64,000 bases of DNA from Parapedobacter lycopersici. Lineage in GTDB: Bacteria; Bacteroidota; Bacteroidia; Sphingobacteriales; Sphingobacteriaceae. The position numbers were made by a program, and so were the translations under genes. A model generated the notes under the pieces. That model was not told the DNA's origin. It was given only the letters and a program-made list of their open reading frames with translations, and made no database searches. Positions 32,581-41,557 of the stretch are shown piece after piece (the first letter of the stretch is position 1; every line of letters begins with the position of its first letter). The stretch spans positions 186,001 through 250,000 of the forward strand of contig NZ_JAMSLW010000002.1 in assembly GCF_024643285.1 (NCBI RefSeq). Reading direction: 5' to 3'.

Positions 32581-34020
32581 ATGAAAAAGATCAGCAGTTA
32601 CATATTCTTCATGTTAGTTGGTATCGGAACGATCGCTGCCCAGGTAGACCGCAGCAGCTACCCCGAACCGGGTCCGGCTCCGGAAATCAACATCGGCGAT
32701 CCGGTTACGTTTACCCTACCCAATGGACTGAACGTTTTTGTGGTGGAGAACCACAAGCTGCCCCGTGTTACCTATTCACTGGTACTCGACCGTGACCCCA
32801 TTCTGGAAGGGGATAAAGCCGGTATTACCACTTTGGTGGGTGAAATGATGATGGGCGGCACGGCTTCGCGCAGCAAGGACGAGCTTGATGAGGCAATTGA
32901 CCGCATTGGATCGCAGGTCAGCGTGTCGGCAACATCAGCCAGCGCATCGTCGCTCAAAAAGTATAATGATCAATTGCTCGAACTTTTTACCGATGTCCTG
33001 TTTAATCCCGCTTTTCCGCAAAGTGAGCTGGATAAGCTAAAAAAGCAATTCATCTCTAGTCTAACTGCCGCCAAAGACGATCCGAACAGCATCGCAGGCG
33101 TGGTACGGAACGCTGTGATGTACGGCAAGGACCACCCCTACGGCGAAACCGAAACAGCGGAAACGGTTGCCCGCATCCAGGTGGAGGACATCAAAAGCTA
33201 TTACAACACCTACTTTAAACCCAACATTGCCTATTTAGCCATTGTTGGGGATATTACCGTGGATGAAGCGAAAGCACTGGCAAATCGCCATTTTGCGGGC
33301 TGGCAGCAGGGGACGGTACCCCATCACGAATGGCCGTTACCCAAAACAGCAGCGGAGAATAACGTAGTCCTGGTAAACCGCCCTGCAAGTGCCCAGTCGG
33401 TCATCCATGTCGGATACCCTTTTGTTCTCAAACCAAATGATCCGGATGTCATCGCCACGAACGTGGTAAGCCGGGTCCTTGGCGGCGGGTCATCGGGCCG
33501 GCTGTTTCTTAACCTCCGCGAAGACAAAGGGTATACTTACGGTGCATATGGCGGCATTACCCCCGGCAAGTTGATTGCCACACTGGATGCGAGTGCCAGT
33601 GTACGGAATGCCGTGACAGACAGTGCCGTCCACGAATTTGTATATGAACTGCAGCGCCTCGGACAACGCACCATCACACAGGCCGAACTGGATCTTGCCA
33701 AGGCTGCACTGGCCGGCAGCTTTGCCAGGTCATTGGAACAACCTGCTACCATTGCCCGTTTTGCCATCAATACCGAGCTGCAGGAATTACCAAAAGACTA
33801 TTATAAGAATTACCTGAAAAACCTCGATGCGCTGACATTGGAACAGACCAATGCGGCGGCAGCGAAGTATGTCCACGGCTCCGGATTACAGATTACCGTG
33901 GTCGGAAAGACCGACGATTTCGCCGATAAGCTGAAAGAATGGGGGACGGTACGCTTTTATACGGTAACGGGCGATCCGGTGAACGGAGACGCAGGGAACG
34001 GAACTCCTAAAACCGAATAA
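32581..34020 (+). CDS. M16 peptidase, non-catalytic partner, exported
   Basis: A 479-residue paralogue of the upstream gene with a signal peptide (MKKISSYIFFMLVGIGTIAA). The position of HxxEH is occupied by ITTLVGEMMMGG, so it cannot bind zinc there. It keeps the R/Y motif in GRLFLNLREDKGYTYGAYGG that grips the substrate. It should pair with the upstream catalytic subunit to close the chamber. The last 14 bp overlap the end of the convergent flavin reductase gene. Confidence 0.93.
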   Translation: MKKISSYIFFMLVGIGTIAAQVDRSSYPEPGPAPEINIGDPVTFTLPNGLNVFVVENHKLPRVTYSLVLDRDPILEGDKAGITTLVGEMMMGGTASRSKDELDEAIDRIGSQVSVSATSASASSLKKYNDQLLELFTDVLFNPAFPQSELDKLKKQFISSLTAAKDDPNSIAGVVRNAVMYGKDHPYGETETAETVARIQVEDIKSYYNTYFKPNIAYLAIVGDITVDEAKALANRHFAGWQQGTVPHHEWPLPKTAAENNVVLVNRPASAQSVIHVGYPFVLKPNDPDVIATNVVSRVLGGGSSGRLFLNLREDKGYTYGAYGGITPGKLIATLDASASVRNAVTDSAVHEFVYELQRLGQRTITQAELDLAKAALAGSFARSLEQPATIARFAINTELQELPKDYYKNYLKNLDALTLEQTNAAAAKYVHGSGLQITVVGKTDDFADKLKEWGTVRFYTVTGDPVNGDAGNGTPKTE

Positions 34021-34528
34021 ATTCTTCGATCTGCTCGTCGGTAAACCGAAGTGTATCTTCTTTAAAAAGCCGGTTTTCGCTGTTAAACTCGCTAAAAATA
34101 TGCGGGATATGGATGCGTAGCGGCAACACGTTCAGGCGAACATAATGGCAGACACCGGTAAAGTGGTCGACCCCCCGGATATTGCCGTATTTACCACTGG
34201 AAAGGCCCACCAATGCGGCTTTCTTGTTGAAGAAGCTGTCCGGAAACTTACAGGCGTCCATGAACGTTTTCAGGATACCCGGGAAACTCCCGTTGTATTC
34301 GGGGATGATAAAGATAAATTTTTCGGTAGCGGTAACCCGGTCCTGGAAAGGACGGAACGTTTCGTTGCATTTTCCGTACATCTCCGCCGAAATAAAATTG
34401 GCCTGCAGGTCGGCTAACGACAGCATATGGGAGGCCACATGCTTTTCGGTGAGCCGGTGCTGATAATAACTGGCCAGTTTAAACGTATTACTATTTGGGC
34501 GGTTTGTTCCCGAAACAATTGTGATCAT
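34007..34528 (-). CDS. NADPH-dependent FMN reductase family protein
   Basis: A 173-residue flavodoxin-like protein with the motif SGTNRPNSNTFKLA (phosphate binding) and FIIPEYNGSFPGILKTFMDAC (flavin binding), ending in a short acidic tail. It reduces FMN or quinones with NADPH; the specific acceptor is unknown. Its 3' end overlaps the M16 partner gene by 14 bp in a convergent arrangement, and its 5' end faces parA divergently. Confidence 0.88.
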   Translation of the reverse strand: MITIVSGTNRPNSNTFKLASYYQHRLTEKHVASHMLSLADLQANFISAEMYGKCNETFRPFQDRVTATEKFIFIIPEYNGSFPGILKTFMDACKFPDSFFNKKAALVGLSSGKYGNIRGVDHFTGVCHYVRLNVLPLRIHIPHIFSEFNSENRLFKEDTLRFTDEQIEEFIRF

Positions 34529-34682
34529 TTGAATCTATTTAAGGACACGCAACATGCGCTTATTCGTGCATATTGCATTTTAAGGCATCGTGAATAATTC
34601 GTATCTTAGCCCCTTATTCGCGTTGAACGATCCAAAAGTACAAATTAGCGATTACTTTAGGAATATGGCCCCAACGAATCAT

Positions 34683-34690
34683 TATTTTTG
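34683..34690 (+). promoter_or_regulatory. Bacteroidota -7 box TATTTTTG for parA
   Basis: TATTTTTG matches TAnnTTTG and ends 9 nt before the ATG at 34700. The TTG at 34688 lies inside the box, so it is not the start. Confidence 0.55.
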
Positions 34691-34699
34691 TCATCATCC

Positions 34700-35497
34700 A
34701 TGGGTAAAATTATTGCAATAGCCAACCAGAAAGGAGGTGTCGGTAAGACGACCTCATCCATCAACTTAGCTGCCAGTCTAGCGGTATTGGAATATAAAAC
34801 CTTATTGGTAGATGCCGATCCACAGGCCAATTCAACTTCCGGTATCGGGTATGATCCGCGTACCATCAAAGCCAGCATTTACGAGTGCCTGATCAATGAT
34901 CTTGATCCGCAGCAGGCCATACAGCGCACGGACACACCGAACCTGGATTTATTGCCTGCCCACATTGATCTCGTAGGTGCCGAAATCGAGATGATTAACC
35001 TGCATGAGCGCGAATACAAAATGAAGCACGTGCTGGATCAGCTAAAGAATCAATACGACTTTATCGTGATCGACTGTTCACCGTCGCTGGGGCTTATCAC
35101 CATTAATGCGCTCTCAGCGGCCAATTCAGTTATTATTCCCGTGCAGTGTGAATACTTTGCCCTTGAAGGACTCGGCAAATTGCTGAACACCATCAAAATC
35201 GTACAAAACAGGCTCAACAGGGACCTGGAGATCGAGGGTATCCTGCTGACAATGTACGACGTCCGCCTCCGGCTGTCCAACCAGGTTGTCGAAGAAGTGA
35301 GGTCGCATTTCAATGAACTGGTTTTCGACACCATTATCCAACGCAATACCCGGTTAAGTGAAGCGCCCAGCTTTGGTGTGTCGGTGATCATGCACGACGC
35401 AAACTGCAAAGGAGCGATCAATTATTTAAACCTGGCCCGTGAAATACTTGAAAAAAATGGTCTTGTAAAAGAGGAGAAAGAACAGGTAAGCGTATAA
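34700..35497 (+). CDS. parA: Chromosome-partitioning ATPase ParA (Soj)
   Basis: A 265-residue ParA/MinD-family ATPase. The deviant Walker A motif is in NQKGGVGKTTSSINLA. The family blocks LLVDADPQANSTSG, FIVIDCSPSLGLITINAL and PVQCEYFALEGL follow. Together with ParB it moves newly copied origins apart by forming an ATP-dependent gradient on the nucleoid. It is followed one base later by parB and then by the DUF5683, dapB and lepB genes, a gene order widespread in Bacteroidota. This is a chromosomal ParA, since the neighbours are housekeeping genes. Confidence 0.97.
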   Translation: MGKIIAIANQKGGVGKTTSSINLAASLAVLEYKTLLVDADPQANSTSGIGYDPRTIKASIYECLINDLDPQQAIQRTDTPNLDLLPAHIDLVGAEIEMINLHEREYKMKHVLDQLKNQYDFIVIDCSPSLGLITINALSAANSVIIPVQCEYFALEGLGKLLNTIKIVQNRLNRDLEIEGILLTMYDVRLRLSNQVVEEVRSHFNELVFDTIIQRNTRLSEAPSFGVSVIMHDANCKGAINYLNLAREILEKNGLVKEEKEQVSV

Positions 35498-35498
35498 G

Positions 35499-36410
35499 AT
35501 GGCAGCACAACAAAGAAAAACAGGTTTAGGTAAAGGACTTAGTGCCTTACTCGATGACACGGAAATAACACAACGGACACCGGAAGACCAGTCGATCGGC
35601 GAGGTACCTGCACAGCCCACTGCGGGCTCCATTGGTTTCGTCAGCATTTCCAGGATTGCGATCAATCCGTTCCAGCCACGCACAGATTTTGACGAAGAGG
35701 CACTTAGTGAACTGGCGGCTTCCATTAAACTACAGGGGCTAATCCAGCCAATCACTGTGCGCGAAGCGGACAACGGCACGTATCAGCTAATCAGTGGTGA
35801 ACGCAGGCTAAGGGCATCCAAACTTGCGGGGCTGACCGAAATACCGGCATACATCCGTACAGCCAACGACCAGCAGCTACTGGAAATGGCGCTGATCGAG
35901 AATATCCAACGTGAAAACCTGAACGCGATTGAAGTCGCATTAAGTTTTCAGCGGATGCTTGAGGAATGTCACCTCAAGCAAGAGGAGCTCGGTGAACGGG
36001 TAAGCAAAAACCGGTCTACCGTGGCAAATTACCTGCGCCTGCTGAAATTACCTCCGGTAATACAGGCGGCTATCCGCGACGGGCAACTCAGCATGGGCCA
36101 TGCGCGGGCGCTGATTAATGTGCCTGAAATCGACAAACAGCTTTATATCTTCCGGGAGATTGTAAAAAAGGAGCTGTCTGTCCGGAAGACGGAGGAACTC
36201 GTACGTGAGCTGCAGCAGCTTCGGACACCTGCCAAAAACAAAAAAGCAACGGCACTGTCCTTCCAATTTCAGAAAGTAGAAGATGACCTGGCCTCCAGGT
36301 TTGCTACCAAAGTACGGTTGCGTACTGGTAAGAAGGGGGACGGCTCCATCGAAATCCCTTTTCACTCGGAGGATGATTTAAACCGGATTCTCGAATTATT
36401 AGATTGGTGA
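35499..36410 (+). CDS. parB: Chromosome-partitioning protein ParB (Spo0J)
   Basis: A 303-residue CTP-dependent clamp that loads at parS sites. The CTP-binding motif is in LISGERRLRASKLAGL. Next come ALIENIQRENLNAIEVALSFQRML and the helix-turn-helix LGERVSKNRSTVANYLRLLKLP, with a C-terminal dimer domain. The N-terminal KTGLGKGLSALL is the ParA-interacting peptide with its conserved basic residues. I found no parS-like 16-mer palindrome in the surroundings by eye. Confidence 0.97.
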   Translation: MAAQQRKTGLGKGLSALLDDTEITQRTPEDQSIGEVPAQPTAGSIGFVSISRIAINPFQPRTDFDEEALSELAASIKLQGLIQPITVREADNGTYQLISGERRLRASKLAGLTEIPAYIRTANDQQLLEMALIENIQRENLNAIEVALSFQRMLEECHLKQEELGERVSKNRSTVANYLRLLKLPPVIQAAIRDGQLSMGHARALINVPEIDKQLYIFREIVKKELSVRKTEELVRELQQLRTPAKNKKATALSFQFQKVEDDLASRFATKVRLRTGKKGDGSIEIPFHSEDDLNRILELLDW

Positions 36411-37156
36411 TGAACCGCTTGCACCTGCTATTCACCATGCTTTGTACCCTGTTGTTAACGGGTACGCTGCGGGCACAGGTGCCGGACACCCTGCAACGCG
36501 ATACGACGTCGATGGCGGTAGCCCGTGATACCGTAAGTGATGCGGATACGGCGGATACCGAAACAAGGCGGGAAAGAAGGCTTCGTGAACGGCGCGAACG
36601 GGAGGCAGCGGCACAGCAGGAACCTGTGGTATTTAAAGATTCGGCAAGACTGGCCATCGAGGAACTCAGCCGCAAGGCATGGAAACGGTCGCTTATCCTC
36701 CCCGGATGGGGCCAATATACCAATGGCGGTTTATGGTGGATAAAAGTACCGGTAATATACGGCGGATTTGCCACAACCGTGGTGGTGTTTGATTTCAATA
36801 ACCGGTACTACCGAGAGATCCTCCACGAGGTCCAGTACCGGCTGGCCAACAACCATGCCGAGCCCCCTAACACCAAGTATCCCAATGTAGCCAAGGACAG
36901 CCAGGGTACACAGCGTATGATTGCGGCCAAGGATTATTACCGTCGGAACCGCGACCTCATGGTGCTGTTGACCGTTGCCTGGTGGGGCATCAACGGCATT
37001 GAGGCTTATGTCAACTCCATGCTCAAATACCGCTGGGATATCGGCGAAGACCTGGGGTTCCGTGTCGCCCCTACCCTGTTGCAGCAGCCGGCAGCGGCCT
37101 TTGCCCATCAGCCGTATGCTTTTGGTGTAAAATTGACCATCGACCTGGGCAAATAA
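36410..37156 (+). CDS. DUF5683 membrane protein
   Basis: A 248-residue protein starting at the ATG at 36410, which overlaps the parB stop codon (TGATG). A signal-like N-terminus (LHLLFTMLCTLLLTGTLRA) is followed by an acidic then arginine-rich stretch. A core follows with RKAWKRSLILPGWGQYTNGGLWWIKVPVIYGGF and two or three membrane segments. This is the DUF5683 pattern. Its function is unknown, but its position between parB and dapB is conserved in many Bacteroidota, which suggests envelope work linked to growth. Confidence 0.85.
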   Translation: MNRLHLLFTMLCTLLLTGTLRAQVPDTLQRDTTSMAVARDTVSDADTADTETRRERRLRERREREAAAQQEPVVFKDSARLAIEELSRKAWKRSLILPGWGQYTNGGLWWIKVPVIYGGFATTVVVFDFNNRYYREILHEVQYRLANNHAEPPNTKYPNVAKDSQGTQRMIAAKDYYRRNRDLMVLLTVAWWGINGIEAYVNSMLKYRWDIGEDLGFRVAPTLLQQPAAAFAHQPYAFGVKLTIDLGK

Positions 37157-37231
37157 TCTGTTACTGGCCTTGATTCCCGGATACCGGTAAATTATTTTAG
37201 TTTTCAGAAAAAATTTCCTGCACTTTTGTGT

Positions 37232-37239
37232 TAAGTTTG
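37232..37239 (+). promoter_or_regulatory. Bacteroidota -7 box TAAGTTTG for dapB
   Basis: TAAGTTTG matches TAnnTTTG, 49 nt before the dapB ATG. It implies that dapB-lepB can be transcribed apart from parAB. Confidence 0.5.
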
Positions 37240-37288
37240 CGAATTACGGAATACACATAAACGTTAAGCGATTACCTAATTTCATACC

Positions 37289-38038
37289 ATGAATATTACC
37301 TTATTCGGATACGGAAAAATGGGCCGGATTATCGAAAAGTTTGCCTTGCAGCGGGGCCACCGGATCCATCGCATTGTGGACGAGCATAACCGGTCCGAAA
37401 CCCTTGCGTCGACCCTTGAAGGGACTGACGTAGCCATTGATTTCAGTCAGCCGGAGGCGGTAATCGGCAATATCGACCTTTGCTTTGAGGCAAAAGTTCC
37501 CCTGGTCGTTGGCACCACCGGTTGGTATGACCGGCTGGAGGAAATAAAAAATAAGTGTGAGCGCAGTAACAACGCCCTGCTCTACGGGTCTAATTTCAGC
37601 ATAGGGGTTAATGTCTTTTTCCACATCAACAAACTGCTGGCAAAGGCCATGAGCCCTTACAAACAGTACGACGTACAGGTGGAAGAGATACACCATATCC
37701 ATAAACTGGATTCGCCCAGCGGCACGGCCATCACCCTGGCGGAGGGCATCATCGGGCAGCGTGACGACAAGTCAGAGTGGATAAACAACCTGATCGGTGA
37801 AGGCGCGGAACGCATTCCCACAGCACAACAGCTCCTGATTGAGAGCCACCGCATTGAGGAAGTGCCGGGCACCCACACCGTGTTGTACAGCTCGGAGGTC
37901 GACCAGATTGAATTTAAACACACCGCGCACAGCCGGGCAGGTTTCGCATTGGGTGCGGTGATTGCCGCCGAATGGCTTCAGGGGAAAAGCGGATTTTACC
38001 AAGTGACGGAAATGTTTAACTTTGACGGGCACATATAG
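37289..38038 (+). CDS. dapB: 4-Hydroxy-tetrahydrodipicolinate reductase
   Basis: A 249-residue NAD(P)H-dependent enzyme of the diaminopimelate/lysine pathway that supplies peptidoglycan precursors. The cofactor motif is LFGYGKMGRIIEK. The catalytic segment is EEIHHIHKLDSPSGTA with its His-His, Lys and SGTA. The C-terminal half has RIEEVPGTHTVLYSS and FKHTAHSRAGFALGAV. Length is normal. Followed 54 bp later by lepB. Confidence 0.97.
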   Translation: MNITLFGYGKMGRIIEKFALQRGHRIHRIVDEHNRSETLASTLEGTDVAIDFSQPEAVIGNIDLCFEAKVPLVVGTTGWYDRLEEIKNKCERSNNALLYGSNFSIGVNVFFHINKLLAKAMSPYKQYDVQVEEIHHIHKLDSPSGTAITLAEGIIGQRDDKSEWINNLIGEGAERIPTAQQLLIESHRIEEVPGTHTVLYSSEVDQIEFKHTAHSRAGFALGAVIAAEWLQGKSGFYQVTEMFNFDGHI

Positions 38039-38092
38039 GCATTGGCCGCGTTTTATCAAACTATATAGACGTATTTATTCAAAACCAACTAC

Positions 38093-39514
38093 ATGGGATA
38101 TATCGTTTTTGCAATCATCCTTGTCCTCACCCATTACGGCTTGTGGAAGCTTTTTGTAAAAGCAGGTTTTAAAGGGTGGGAATCACTTATTCCGATATAC
38201 CGGGAATACCTTATTGCCAAAATATCCGGTCGCCCGGGCTGGTGGATTGCGTTATTGCTTATCCCGATTGTTAATATTTTTGTTTTCTTCGGCCTGTATA
38301 TCGATCTGGCGAAAGATTTCGGCAAACAGCGGTTCTGGGAACACGCAGCAACCATTCTGCTGCCTTTCGTGGTATTTCCGCTGTGGGGCAATGATGCGAA
38401 GACGACCTATCTGGGGATGTCGGCAACGCCGGCATTTAAGGAAAAGTACCCTTATAAAAAATCATTGGCCCGCGAATGGGCCGACGCCATCGTCTTTGCC
38501 GTAGTGGCAGCAACGTTGATCCGCGGGTTCCTGATCGAAGCGTACATGATTCCGACAGGCTCAATGGAAAAAAGCCTCCTGGTGGGCGATTTTCTGTTCG
38601 TCAGCAAACTGAATTACGGTCCCCGGGTTCCGATGACGCCGATTGCCTTCCCCTTTGCACACCACACCATGCCGCTGACCGGCGGCAAGGCTTACTGGGA
38701 CGGCCTGCAATTGGGTTATACCCGTCTGCCCGGTTTTGAGGAAATTGAACGCAATGACGTGGTGGTGTTCAACTATCCGATGGAGGCCGATGCGCCGTTT
38801 AACCGTCCGGTAGATAAACGCGAAAACTACATTAAACGTGCGGTGGGAATTCCCGGGGATACCATTTCGCTGCGTGAGGCCAAACTTTATGTAAATGGCG
38901 AACCGGGTTTTGAACCGCCCCATGGCCAGATGGACTATTACGTTTATACTGACGGAACCGGGCTGAATCCCCAGCGGCTGCACGACATGCGCATCGAATA
39001 CTACACCTATGCCCGGGAACCTTACCTGCTTTTCCTTACCGAAGAAGCTTATAATGAAGTAAAAAGCTGGGCAAACGTGACCAAGATCATTCCCAACATC
39101 AGGCACCGCGATACTGCGGAACCGGGTGTGTTCCCAAACAATGCGCTATATTCCTGGAATATTGACAATTTTGGTCCGGTCGTTGTCCCGAAAAAAGGCT
39201 GGACAATCCCTTTGGATACCCTGACCTTACCTTTTTATGAGCGTGCGATTACCGTATATGAGGGAAACACACTGGAAAAACGGACGGATGGCTATTACCT
39301 CAACGGCACAAAAACCGACAGCTATACGTTCAAAATGAACTACTACTGGATGATGGGCGACAACCGGCATAATTCGGAAGACGCACGTACCTGGGGATTT
39401 GTCCCCGAAGACCATATTGTGGGGAAAGCACTGTTTGTATGGCTCAGCTGGGATAAAGACGGCACGTTTTTAAGTAAAATCCGCTGGAATCGCCTGTTTA
39501 TGGGAATTAAATAG
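38093..39514 (+). CDS. lepB: Signal peptidase I, long Bacteroidota form
   Basis: A 473-residue inner-membrane serine protease that cleaves signal peptides of exported proteins. Three hydrophobic segments within the first 110 residues precede a further anchor (about 127-145). The catalytic dyad is Ser157 in IPTGSMEKSLLVGDFLFV and Lys248 in NYIKRAVGIPGD. The final box is MMGDNRHNSEDARTWGFVP. It is much longer than the 250-320 residues of Proteobacterial enzymes because of the N-terminal membrane region and a large insert (about 265-390). Its stop codon lies in a 63-bp imperfect palindrome shared with pdxJ. Confidence 0.96.
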   Translation: MGYIVFAIILVLTHYGLWKLFVKAGFKGWESLIPIYREYLIAKISGRPGWWIALLLIPIVNIFVFFGLYIDLAKDFGKQRFWEHAATILLPFVVFPLWGNDAKTTYLGMSATPAFKEKYPYKKSLAREWADAIVFAVVAATLIRGFLIEAYMIPTGSMEKSLLVGDFLFVSKLNYGPRVPMTPIAFPFAHHTMPLTGGKAYWDGLQLGYTRLPGFEEIERNDVVVFNYPMEADAPFNRPVDKRENYIKRAVGIPGDTISLREAKLYVNGEPGFEPPHGQMDYYVYTDGTGLNPQRLHDMRIEYYTYAREPYLLFLTEEAYNEVKSWANVTKIIPNIRHRDTAEPGVFPNNALYSWNIDNFGPVVVPKKGWTIPLDTLTLPFYERAITVYEGNTLEKRTDGYYLNGTKTDSYTFKMNYYWMMGDNRHNSEDARTWGFVPEDHIVGKALFVWLSWDKDGTFLSKIRWNRLFMGIK

Positions 39515-39576
39515 TGATCTGTGATGGGTAGTCTGTGGTGGGTGACACCGATCACCGACAACGGACCACCGATCAC
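39514..39576. repeat. 63-bp imperfect palindrome of 7-bp units between lepB and pdxJ
   Basis: The element runs from the last base of the lepB stop codon into the pdxJ stop codon, centred on GGTGACACC at 39541-39549. The right arm read outward-in goes GTGATCG GTGGTCC GTTGTCG GTGATCG GTG. The left arm is GTGATCT GTGATGG GTAGTCT GTGGTGG GTG. Both have a 7-bp step and most positions agree. Because the two genes converge, it may act as a two-way terminator, but it has no T-run. It resembles the 11-bp arrays in plan, with a different unit length. Confidence 0.75.
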
Positions 39577-40295
39577 ACGCCGCTGGCTGCCGCAAGGTAC
39601 CGGCCAACGGTTTCCTCCAGTCCGAGGTACAGCGCATCCGAGATCAGCGCGTGCCCAATGCTGACTTCCAGTAAATCCGGAATTTCCTGGACAAAATAGT
39701 GCAGGTTATGCAGATCCAGGTCATGTCCTGCATTTAAACCGATCCCCAGCTGGCGTGCCACCGCTGCCGCGGTACGGTACGGTGTAATAGCAGCTTCCCG
39801 GTTATCCGCATAGCCTTTTGCATAAGCCTCGGTATACAATTCCACCCGGTCCGTTCCGGTCTGACTGGCTGCCTCTACCATGACCGGGTCCGGATCAACG
39901 AAAATAGATACCCGGATCCCTGCCCCTTTAAACAGGGCGCACATATCCTGAAGATAGCTTTTATGCGTGATGGTATCCCATCCGTGATTCGAGGTAATCT
40001 GTCCCGGATTATCGGGCACCAAAGTCACCTGCGCCGGTTGTGTATCCAACACCAAACGGACAAATTTTTCTTCCCTGCAGTTTCCTTCAATGTTCAGCTC
40101 CGTCCGGATATTTGTCCGTAAATCAAACACATCCTGATAGCGGATATGCCGCTCGTCGGGCCGGGGATGTACGGTGATCCCCTGTGCACCAAAACGCTCG
40201 CATGCGAGTGCCGCCTGCAGTACATCCGGGTTATTGCCACCCCTTGAATTTCGCAGTGTTGCGATCTTATTGATATTCACGGAAAGTTTTGCCAT
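39573..40295 (-). CDS. pdxJ: Pyridoxine 5'-phosphate synthase
   Basis: A 240-residue TIM-barrel enzyme for the last step of DXP-dependent vitamin B6 synthesis, joining 3-amino-2-oxopropyl phosphate and deoxyxylulose 5-phosphate. Family blocks seen: SVNINKIATLRNSRGGNNPDV, GITVHPRPDERHI, VTLVPDNPGQITSNHGWD, GLNAGHDLDLHNLHYF, and EVSIGHALISDALYLG. The canonical catalytic Glu and His residues are in these blocks. Single gene, divergent from cdaA and convergent to lepB. Confidence 0.97.
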   Translation of the reverse strand: MAKLSVNINKIATLRNSRGGNNPDVLQAALACERFGAQGITVHPRPDERHIRYQDVFDLRTNIRTELNIEGNCREEKFVRLVLDTQPAQVTLVPDNPGQITSNHGWDTITHKSYLQDMCALFKGAGIRVSIFVDPDPVMVEAASQTGTDRVELYTEAYAKGYADNREAAITPYRTAAAVARQLGIGLNAGHDLDLHNLHYFVQEIPDLLEVSIGHALISDALYLGLEETVGRYLAAASGV

Positions 40296-40479
40296 GGGAG
40301 TATTTTTTACAAACTACGCGAAAATTGCCCTTATAAACAAGTTTATGAAACGGCGATCGCGGTAACCCGGGCCACTCGGCTGCGGTGAAGAACGGCCTTA
40401 CTAGCGGAAATGTAGAAAACCAGCTCCGTTTTCGAAACCTGTTATATTTCGGGTAAAAAATTGTTAAATTGCATCACTT

Positions 40480-41271
40480 ATGGGAGGTTTTGACATCAGC
40501 TTTTTCAATATCCGCTTGCTCGACGTGATCGACATCTTTCTGGTGGCTATCATCCTGTATTACATATATAGCCTCATCCGGGGTACCATCGCGGTTAACA
40601 TCCTGATCGGATTGGGACTTATTTATGTCATTTACATCATCGTCAAGCAATCCAACATGCACCTGCTGACCGAAATTTTCGGTGGGTTTATCAGTGTTGG
40701 ATCGATTGCGCTGATTGTCGTTTTCCAGCAGGAAATCCGACGGTTCCTGATCCATATTGGCAAGAACATATCCGTAAGACGGAAGAACCTGCTGTGGTCC
40801 ATTTTTGTGAGTAAAAAAGCGGCCGAGCACGATAACCGCGCCCGTCTGAAACCCATCATTGATGCCTGCCGCAGCATGTCAAAATCATACACCGGTGCCC
40901 TGTTGGTTTTTTCCAAATATTTTGACGAGGAATATTACCAGAGCAGCGGTGAGTACCTTGATGCGGAGCTCTCCAAACGGCTACTGGAAAGCATCTTCCA
41001 GAAACATAGCCCGCTACATGACGGCGCTGTGGTTATTGTTGATTTCCGGATCAAGACTGCCAGTTGCGTATTACCGCTATCGGATAGTGAGGATCTCCCG
41101 CTGCATTTTGGACTGCGGCATCGGGCAGCCATCGGGGTAACTGAAGTGAGCGACGCCGTAGCCGTTATTGTCTCCGAGGAAACCGGTGAGATCTCCTTCG
41201 CCAAAGACGGCAATGTAAATATGAATATTGGACACGAAGAACTGGAAGAACTGCTCAATGCTTCCATATAG
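40480..41271 (+). CDS. cdaA: Diadenylate cyclase CdaA (c-di-AMP synthase)
   Basis: A 263-residue membrane enzyme that joins two ATP molecules to make cyclic di-AMP. Two or three membrane helices occupy the first 75 residues (VIDIFLVAIILYYIYSLI, VNILIGLGLIYVIYIIV). The DAC domain follows, with the conserved HDGAVVIVDF (DGA) and GLRHRAAIGV (RHR) motifs. In many Bacteroidota cdaA follows folP; here folP is not adjacent and the gene has its own upstream region. Nearby kup is a possible downstream target by analogy with other phyla only. Confidence 0.95.
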   Translation: MGGFDISFFNIRLLDVIDIFLVAIILYYIYSLIRGTIAVNILIGLGLIYVIYIIVKQSNMHLLTEIFGGFISVGSIALIVVFQQEIRRFLIHIGKNISVRRKNLLWSIFVSKKAAEHDNRARLKPIIDACRSMSKSYTGALLVFSKYFDEEYYQSSGEYLDAELSKRLLESIFQKHSPLHDGAVVIVDFRIKTASCVLPLSDSEDLPLHFGLRHRAAIGVTEVSDAVAVIVSEETGEISFAKDGNVNMNIGHEELEELLNASI

Positions 41272-41456
41272 CAGCACCGGACTGCACCGTTCTCCCTGTA
41301 GGCGGCCTGTAATCTCCGTCCGTCACATGACCTAATTTTTACAATTCAGTCATACAAACAGCCTGCCTTTTTCCGTTACTAATACGTGAGTCAATTGGAT
41401 GCGTACCTGATGCATAACGGTTGATTTCGTTATTTGATACATTGTTTCTCAAAAGC

Positions 41457-41495
41457 CCTGTTTTCCTGCACCGGAATCGGTGCAGGAAAAACAGG
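41457..41495. terminator. Bidirectional hairpin terminator after cdaA
   Basis: Arms at 41457-41473 and 41478-41495, with stem core TTTTCCTGCACCG, a GAAT loop and one bulged base. T- and A-runs lie within the stem base. It separates convergent cdaA and the GH123-like gene in a 286-bp gap in which nothing else was recognised. Confidence 0.8.
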
Positions 41496-41557
41496 CACAA
41501 CTACCGGTTGCAATAAAACTTACCTGATCCCTTAACCGGGGAATTAAGCGAGCTGAA

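Noticed and set aside
32581-34020. Second M16 gene as a decayed copy of the first
   Set aside because: It lacks HxxEH but keeps a full-length frame, signal peptide and R/Y motif, the normal state of the non-catalytic partner.
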